Below, piece after piece: positions 61,291-64,000 of a DNA stretch of 64,000 bases; within the stretch, counting starts at the first letter, position 1, and each line of letters begins with the position of its first letter. This stretch comes from Paenibacillus pinistramenti (GTDB taxonomy: Bacteria; Bacillota; Bacilli; Paenibacillales; Paenibacillaceae): contig NZ_VAWG01000003.1 in the NCBI RefSeq assembly GCF_005869875.1, forward strand, positions 62,001 to 126,000, read 5' to 3'. The notes under the pieces were generated by a model. That model did not search any database and was not told where the DNA came from. It was given only the letters and a program-made list of their open reading frames with translations. A program made the position numbers and the translations under genes.

Positions 61291-63195
61291 CTAGAAATCA
61301 AATCCATCCTCACTAATTTCAGCGAAATCCATATCATCAGGAGCATCGCCGCCGTCTGCCGGACTCATACCCCCATTTTTGAAAAAGTCGAGGAACGGCT
61401 TGCCGTATTTGCCGAACTTGAGCTCGCCCACCCCTTTGATTCGCAGCATCTCCTGCTCGGTCTGCGGCTGAATGACGCTCATTTCACGCAGCGTGGCATC
61501 GTTAAAAATAATGTAAGAAGGCACATGCTCCTTCTGTGCCAGGTCGCGCCGGATCAGGCGCAGCTGTTCAAATACCGTCTCGTTAACCGCAGACGGACTG
61601 AGGTCGTACCGGCTGCTGCGGCGCTTGCTTGCCGCGCTTTCCTGAACAGGACGCGGTGCCCGCTGCATGACCTGCAGCTGTCCCTTCAGCACCTCGGCTG
61701 CTTTGGCCGTCAAACGGACGACCGGATACTGCCCTTCGGTAAGCGTCAAATAGCCTTCGGCGACAAATTCATTCATCAGCTCGGAGATTTCCTTCTCGGT
61801 GCGCCGCGGCATCATCGCGTAGGTCGGCAGCTTGTCAAACCCGTACTGCAGCACCTTCTTGTTCTTCGAGCCCTTAAGCACGGAGGCTACCATCGAAACG
61901 CCAAACCGCTCGCGCATCCGGTGGATGCAGGAGAAGATGATCTGCGCGTCCCGGGTCATGTCGATAAGTTCGCGCTCATCCAGACAGGAGCTGCAATTGC
62001 CGCACGGCTTCTGGTCATGCTGCTCTCCAAAATAATCCAGCATCGCCCAGCGCAGGCACTTGTTCGTGTAGCAGTATTCAATCATCTGCTGCAGCTTGCG
62101 GTACTCACCTTTCTTACGGCTGTCATCATGCGGATTCTGCTCAATCAGGAACTTCTGGGTGATGATATCCTGCGCGCTGAACAGCAGAATACATTCGCTC
62201 GGCTCACCGTCCCGTCCTGCCCGGCCCGCCTCCTGGACATAGGCCTCCATATTCTTCGGCATGTTGTAGTGGATGACGTACCGGACGTTGGATTTGTCGA
62301 TACCCATACCAAAGGCGTTGGTTGCGACGATCACCCTGATGTCGTCATACAAAAAAGCCTCCTGCATCTCTTCCCGCTCTTCATCTCCCAGACCGGCATG
62401 GTACCGGCCGGCAGCGAAGCCTGCCTGGCGCAGACGCTCATACAGATCATCCACATCCTTGCGTGTCGCGGCGTATATAATGCCCGCCTGGGCTTCGTGA
62501 TTCCGGACGTACTCAAGAATAAATTCCCGCTTGTTCTCACCGCGCAGCACGGACATGGCCAGGTTGTCCCGGCCGAGCCCAGTAATAAAGACCGACGGAT
62601 CCTCCAGCCGCAGCAGGCGGAGCATATCCTCCGTCACCTCCGGCGTCGCTGTAGCCGTAAAGGCTGCGACAACCGGACGCTCGGGCAGGCTCTCCACGAA
62701 CGGCGCTACCGCGAGGTAGCTTGTCCGGAAGTCGTGTCCCCACTGCGATACGCAGTGGGCTTCGTCCACGGCTACGCAGGAGATCGGCAGCTCGCTCATC
62801 TCCTGGCGGAACCAGTCCAGCTCGAGCCGCTCCGGCGCGACGTACAGCAGCTTGAGATCGCCGCGGCGCGCAGCCCGGATTCGGTCGTTCGCTTCTCTGC
62901 CCGTGAGCGTGCTGTTGATATATGCGGCCGGAATGCCCATAGCCGTCAGCGCATCCACCTGGTCCTTCATCAGTGAGATCAGCGGCGACACGACAAGGGT
63001 AAGTCCGGGCGCCAGCAGCGCCGGAATCTGGTAGCAGATCGACTTGCCGCCGCCGGTCGGCAGGATGCCGAGCGTGTCTTTGCCGGACAGCAGGCTCTCG
63101 ACAATTTTGACCTGGCCTTCCCGGAAGTCGGGATAGCCGTAATATTTTTGCAGCAGCTCTCTGGCTGTATCCATAGTAGGAATTTCAACGTTCAT
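61291..63195 (-). CDS. recQ: ATP-dependent DNA helicase RecQ
   Basis: 634 residues. Motif I GILPTGGGKSICYQ, motif II VDEAHCVSQWGHDF, motif VI QEAGRAGRDG, then the zinc-binding (C-x(n)-CGNCSSC) and winged-helix RQC parts, and a C-terminal HRDC domain (LRLIRRDLAQKEHVPSY ... MLRIKGVGELKFGKYG). 3'-5' helicase for recombination and fork repair. GAGGAG lies 11 bases before ATG 63195. Normal length. Confidence 0.97.
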   Translation of the reverse strand: MNVEIPTMDTARELLQKYYGYPDFREGQVKIVESLLSGKDTLGILPTGGGKSICYQIPALLAPGLTLVVSPLISLMKDQVDALTAMGIPAAYINSTLTGREANDRIRAARRGDLKLLYVAPERLELDWFRQEMSELPISCVAVDEAHCVSQWGHDFRTSYLAVAPFVESLPERPVVAAFTATATPEVTEDMLRLLRLEDPSVFITGLGRDNLAMSVLRGENKREFILEYVRNHEAQAGIIYAATRKDVDDLYERLRQAGFAAGRYHAGLGDEEREEMQEAFLYDDIRVIVATNAFGMGIDKSNVRYVIHYNMPKNMEAYVQEAGRAGRDGEPSECILLFSAQDIITQKFLIEQNPHDDSRKKGEYRKLQQMIEYCYTNKCLRWAMLDYFGEQHDQKPCGNCSSCLDERELIDMTRDAQIIFSCIHRMRERFGVSMVASVLKGSKNKKVLQYGFDKLPTYAMMPRRTEKEISELMNEFVAEGYLTLTEGQYPVVRLTAKAAEVLKGQLQVMQRAPRPVQESAASKRRSSRYDLSPSAVNETVFEQLRLIRRDLAQKEHVPSYIIFNDATLREMSVIQPQTEQEMLRIKGVGELKFGKYGKPFLDFFKNGGMSPADGGDAPDDMDFAEISEDGFDF

Positions 63196-63329
63196 CGTAA
63201 TAAAGACTCCTCAATATAACAGGCTTAAAATAACAGACAGTAACGTTACGAATTTATGTTCCTCTGTTAAGTTTACCGGGGTTTACAGGATTGGGCAACC
63301 AAGCGGAAGGCTTTTTCAGGCAGGCTGCA

Positions 63330-63358
63330 TTGACCGTGCGGGCATAAAAAAGTATCAT
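63330..63358 (+). promoter_or_regulatory. sigma-A promoter of the rRNA methyltransferase gene
   Basis: TTGACC (63330-63335), 17 bases, TATCAT (63353-63358). Transcription starts about 30 bases before the ATG. Confidence 0.65.
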
Positions 63359-63394
63359 TCCTTTATAAAACTAAGCAGGATGGAGATTCAAACA

Positions 63395-64000
63395 ATGAAA
63401 CCTGGCAAAGCTAAGCCGCCTCAAACTGGCAAAACCTTTCAAGCCGGAGCTGCACGTGGTCAAGGTCAAGGCTCAAAACGCGGAAGCAGACCCGTCCCGA
63501 ACAAACTTCCAGGGGACAAGCCGCGGGCTTCCCGCCACGAGCATGCGGAAGAGGTCCGGAACGGCGACCGGCTGATTATTACTATTAAACGGATGGGCAT
63601 TAACGGCGAAGGGGTCGGGTATTACCGCCGCAAAGCGGTTTTTATTGAAGGAGCCATTCCCGGAGAAGTGATCCGCGCTTCAGTAACCAAGGTAGAAGAG
63701 AAATTTATTCAGGCAAAGATCGACGAAATCGAAAAACGCTCCCCCTACCGCGTCGACGCGCCATGCCCGGTGTTCGGCATCTGCGGCGGCTGCCAGATTC
63801 AGCATATGTCTTATGAAGGCCAGCTCAAAGCGAAAGAAGACCTCGTCCGGGAAGCCTTCTCCCGCTATTCGGGTCTGGAAAATGTCCGGATGAAGCCGAT
63901 GCTGGGCATGGATCATCCCTGGGACTACCGCAATAAAGCCCAGCTGCAGCTGGGCTTGCGCCAGGAAGGAATTATCGCCGGGCTTTATTCTGCCGGAACC
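63395..64000 (+). CDS. 23S rRNA (uracil-5-)-methyltransferase, RlmD/RumA family, 5' part
   Basis: The first 202 residues are in the window and the rest is cut off. A basic Lys/Gly/Pro-rich N-terminal extension (about 55 residues) precedes a TRAM domain (LIITIKRMGINGEGVGYYRRKAVFIEGAIPGE). After it comes CPVFGICGGCQIQHM, cysteines (C-x5-C-x2-C) of the Fe-S cluster region in the RlmD/RumA/TrmA family. It methylates uracil-5 of 23S rRNA by family. ATG 63395 has AGGATGGAG 14 bases upstream, a weak site, but the frame and signature are sound. Confidence 0.88.
   Translation, partial: MKPGKAKPPQTGKTFQAGAARGQGQGSKRGSRPVPNKLPGDKPRASRHEHAEEVRNGDRLIITIKRMGINGEGVGYYRRKAVFIEGAIPGEVIRASVTKVEEKFIQAKIDEIEKRSPYRVDAPCPVFGICGGCQIQHMSYEGQLKAKEDLVREAFSRYSGLENVRMKPMLGMDHPWDYRNKAQLQLGLRQEGIIAGLYSAGT

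Noticed and set aside
61261-62976. 571-codon plus-strand frame opposite recQ
   Set aside because: It mirrors recQ codon usage and lacks any known domain; the helicase motifs on the minus strand settle the matter.

Overview
The window reads as a chromosomal segment of an endospore-forming Firmicute, most likely Paenibacillus or a close relative. This is inferred from gene content and order: a YtxC-family gene beside thrS, the futalosine-pathway gene mqnC, CotF-like coat genes, a Spo0E-like phosphatase, an alaR-alaT pair, a metA-metI-metC operon under a SAM-I riboswitch, T-box leaders, an infC-rpmI-rplT operon and an ytqA-ytqB pair. I see no rRNA, tRNA, insertion sequence, prophage or CRISPR array. 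Coding density is high and most genes are on the minus strand.

Layout. 1-7.2 kb (minus): 5' part of thrS with its T-box, ytxC, mqnC, and metA-metI-metC behind a SAM-I riboswitch. 7.2-8.5 kb (plus): corA, preceded by a small upstream ORF. 8.5-14.5 kb: an HRDC-domain protein, a DUF3055-type protein, a secreted phosphodiester glycosidase, a 5'-3' exonuclease, an ArsC/Spx-like protein, an RluA pseudouridine synthase, a cobalamin adenosyltransferase and a Spo0E-like protein. 14.7-17.2 kb: alaR-alaT and two coat proteins. 17.4-24.5 kb: a FAD oxidoreductase, the mutS2-DUF350-zinc-ribbon unit, a small membrane protein, a diguanylate cyclase and a single-domain CuA lipoprotein. 24.5-30.6 kb: a ZapA protein with a very long coiled-coil extension, then pheS-pheT behind a T-box. 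30.7-36.1 kb: a YflT-type stress protein and a four-gene nucleoside ABC transporter. 36.4-43.5 kb: a GGDEF/EAL protein, an HMGL-like aldolase, a leucyl aminopeptidase, a PAS histidine kinase, a small Cys-rich protein and a peroxiredoxin behind a PerR box. 43.6-48.8 kb: leuB and T-box-controlled ilvB-ilvN-ilvC. 48.9-55.8 kb: an acetyltransferase, a Gly/Tyr-rich protein, infC-rpmI-rplT, two glycosyltransferases, a PAP2 phosphatase and trmB. 56.2-64 kb: ytqA-ytqB, a VOC protein, an alpha/beta hydrolase, a B12-binding radical SAM protein, recQ and the start of a TRAM-domain rRNA methyltransferase.

How it fits together. Much of the window is amino-acid supply and aminoacylation controlled by RNA sensors: SAM-I for methionine, and T-boxes for Thr, Phe and Leu. 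A second theme is c-di-GMP turnover, with one apparently active GGDEF protein and one EAL protein whose GGDEF motif is degenerate. Sporulation and stress genes are scattered through it.

No gene cluster stands out as a wholly new system. The best leads are local: the ZapA-coiled-coil fusion, a ribosome-bindable small ORF in the corA leader, a promoter-to-terminator unit with no recognised gene near 56 kb, structured leaders before a GT2 glycosyltransferase and the HRDC gene, the free-standing CuA lipoprotein, and several short repeats in promoter regions. All calls come from reading the sequence; no database search was run.
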